Shown piece after piece: positions 6,817 through 7,304 of a stretch of DNA of 7,304 nucleotides. The notes beneath the pieces were generated by a model. It ran no database searches. It was not told the DNA's origin and worked only from the letters and a program-made list of their open reading frames with translations. Numbering within the stretch: position 1 is the first letter of the stretch; every line of letters begins with the position of its first letter. A program made the translations under genes and the position numbers. This DNA is from Acidobacteriota bacterium (GTDB lineage: Bacteria; Acidobacteriota; Terriglobia; Terriglobales; Acidobacteriaceae): NCBI GenBank assembly GCA_021810735.1, contig JAJZIF010000189.1:1-7304 (forward strand), in the 5' to 3' direction.

Positions 6817-7304
6817 CTAATCAACTGCCTTTCGCCCCCACAAACTAAATCCCTTGCGCGCGGCTGGGGCGGCCGTCGCCGCGCTGGATCCTGCCAAAAT
6901 GGCAGCCCACTTCGACATCTGCGTGGAATACTCGGACTTCTTGTTCAGCGGTACGGGCTCGCCCACGTTGATCGCCCGCAGACATTCGTTGTACGCATTC
7001 GGAAGCTGAATCTCGACAGGCACTCGAATCGCCTTCTCTATCTGGTCGATCGCAATCGCTCCGTGCGAGGAATAGCGGTTGATCGCGATGTGCAGCCGCG
7101 CCGACGTCGATTCGTTCCTGCTCAGCCCGTCGATGTACCGCGAGAGGTCGCGAATGGCCCCGATCTCCGGTGTCGCTACCAGATAGATTTGATCCGACCG
7201 GTCCATCACCGCCAGGCTCGCCTCTTCCAAATTCGTCTGGCAGTCGAGAATCACGTAATCGTATTCGCCGCGCAGGAATTCCAGCGTCTTCTCCAGCGCG
7301 TCGG
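6817..7304 (-). CDS. CpaE/TadZ-like MinD-family ATPase, C-terminal part (partial)
   Basis: The frame is open to the right edge and yields 161 residues ending at TAG 6817-6819; the N-terminus, with any receiver-like domain and the deviant Walker A, lies outside. The visible part starts with [16 protein letters not shown] and runs into [20 protein letters not shown], the Walker B/switch II region of MinD/ParA-type ATPases, then [20 protein letters not shown] and an AINRYSS segment matching the conserved Asn strand of the fold. The C-terminal tail is Ala-rich, then basic ([13 protein letters not shown]). CpaE/TadZ localises the Tad machine at the cell membrane or pole, and this gene is directly upstream of tadA, the usual order. 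An apparent GTG start at 7252-7254 is internal, since the frame continues upstream without a stop and the GTG codes for a Val in the conserved YDYVILD strand. Confidence 0.88.
   Translation of the reverse strand, partial: DALEKTLEFLRGEYDYVILDCQTNLEEASLAVMDRSDQIYLVATPEIGAIRDLSRYIDGLSRNESTSARLHIAINRYSSHGAIAIDQIEKAIRVPVEIQLPNAYNECLRAINVGEPVPLNKKSEYSTQMSKWAAILAGSSAATAAPAARKGFSLWGRKAVD

Noticed and set aside
7252..7254. GTG start for the CpaE/TadZ-like gene
   Set aside because: The frame stays open to the window edge and the residues before the GTG (GEYDY) match the family, so this is an internal Val codon.

Overview
This is a GC-rich bacterial chromosome segment, densely packed with genes. Protein style and content (a Tad-type pilus cluster with a CpaE-like ATPase, a DUF192 protein, HypF and a PspA-like protein) resemble soil Acidobacteriota of the Terriglobia type. 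That assignment is an inference from general resemblance, and a deltaproteobacterial or other soil lineage is not excluded. No tRNA, rRNA, CRISPR array, insertion sequence or phage gene was seen.

Layout. At the left edge, on the + strand, is the C-terminal 97 residues of a PspA/IM30-like coiled-coil membrane-stress protein (1-294). Everything else runs on the - strand, so it is read from right to left: the C-terminal part of a CpaE/TadZ-like ATPase (6817-7304, its start lies outside), TadA/CpaF secretion ATPase (5435-6814), TadB (4452-5423) and TadC (3552-4445). Then come two tandem, paralogous single-membrane-segment microproteins of about 30 residues (3390-3485 and 3229-3321), a DUF192 protein (2700-3068), and full-length HypF (317-2659), the [NiFe]-hydrogenase maturation carbamoyltransferase. 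HypF and the PspA-like gene converge with only 22 bases between them. A perfect 10-bp inverted repeat sits at that junction and covers the hypF stop codon.

How the genes work together. CpaE/TadZ, TadA, TadB and TadC form the cytoplasmic and inner-membrane motor of a Tad (Flp) pilus or related type IV filament/secretion machine. Gaps of 2, 11 and 6 bases between them indicate one transcript with translational coupling. The pilin, prepilin peptidase, secretin and pseudopilins are not in the window; they may lie to the right or elsewhere. The microproteins, DUF192 gene and hypF follow on the same strand at moderate spacing (40-160 bases) and could be read through from the tad operon, but HypF has no evident functional link to pili.

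The most interesting item is the microprotein pair. The two are 19/30 identical without gaps, each has its own Shine-Dalgarno sequence, and 12 of the 18 identical residues after Met use different synonymous codons. This points to an old duplication kept under protein-level selection, in a stretch that would usually be annotated as intergenic.
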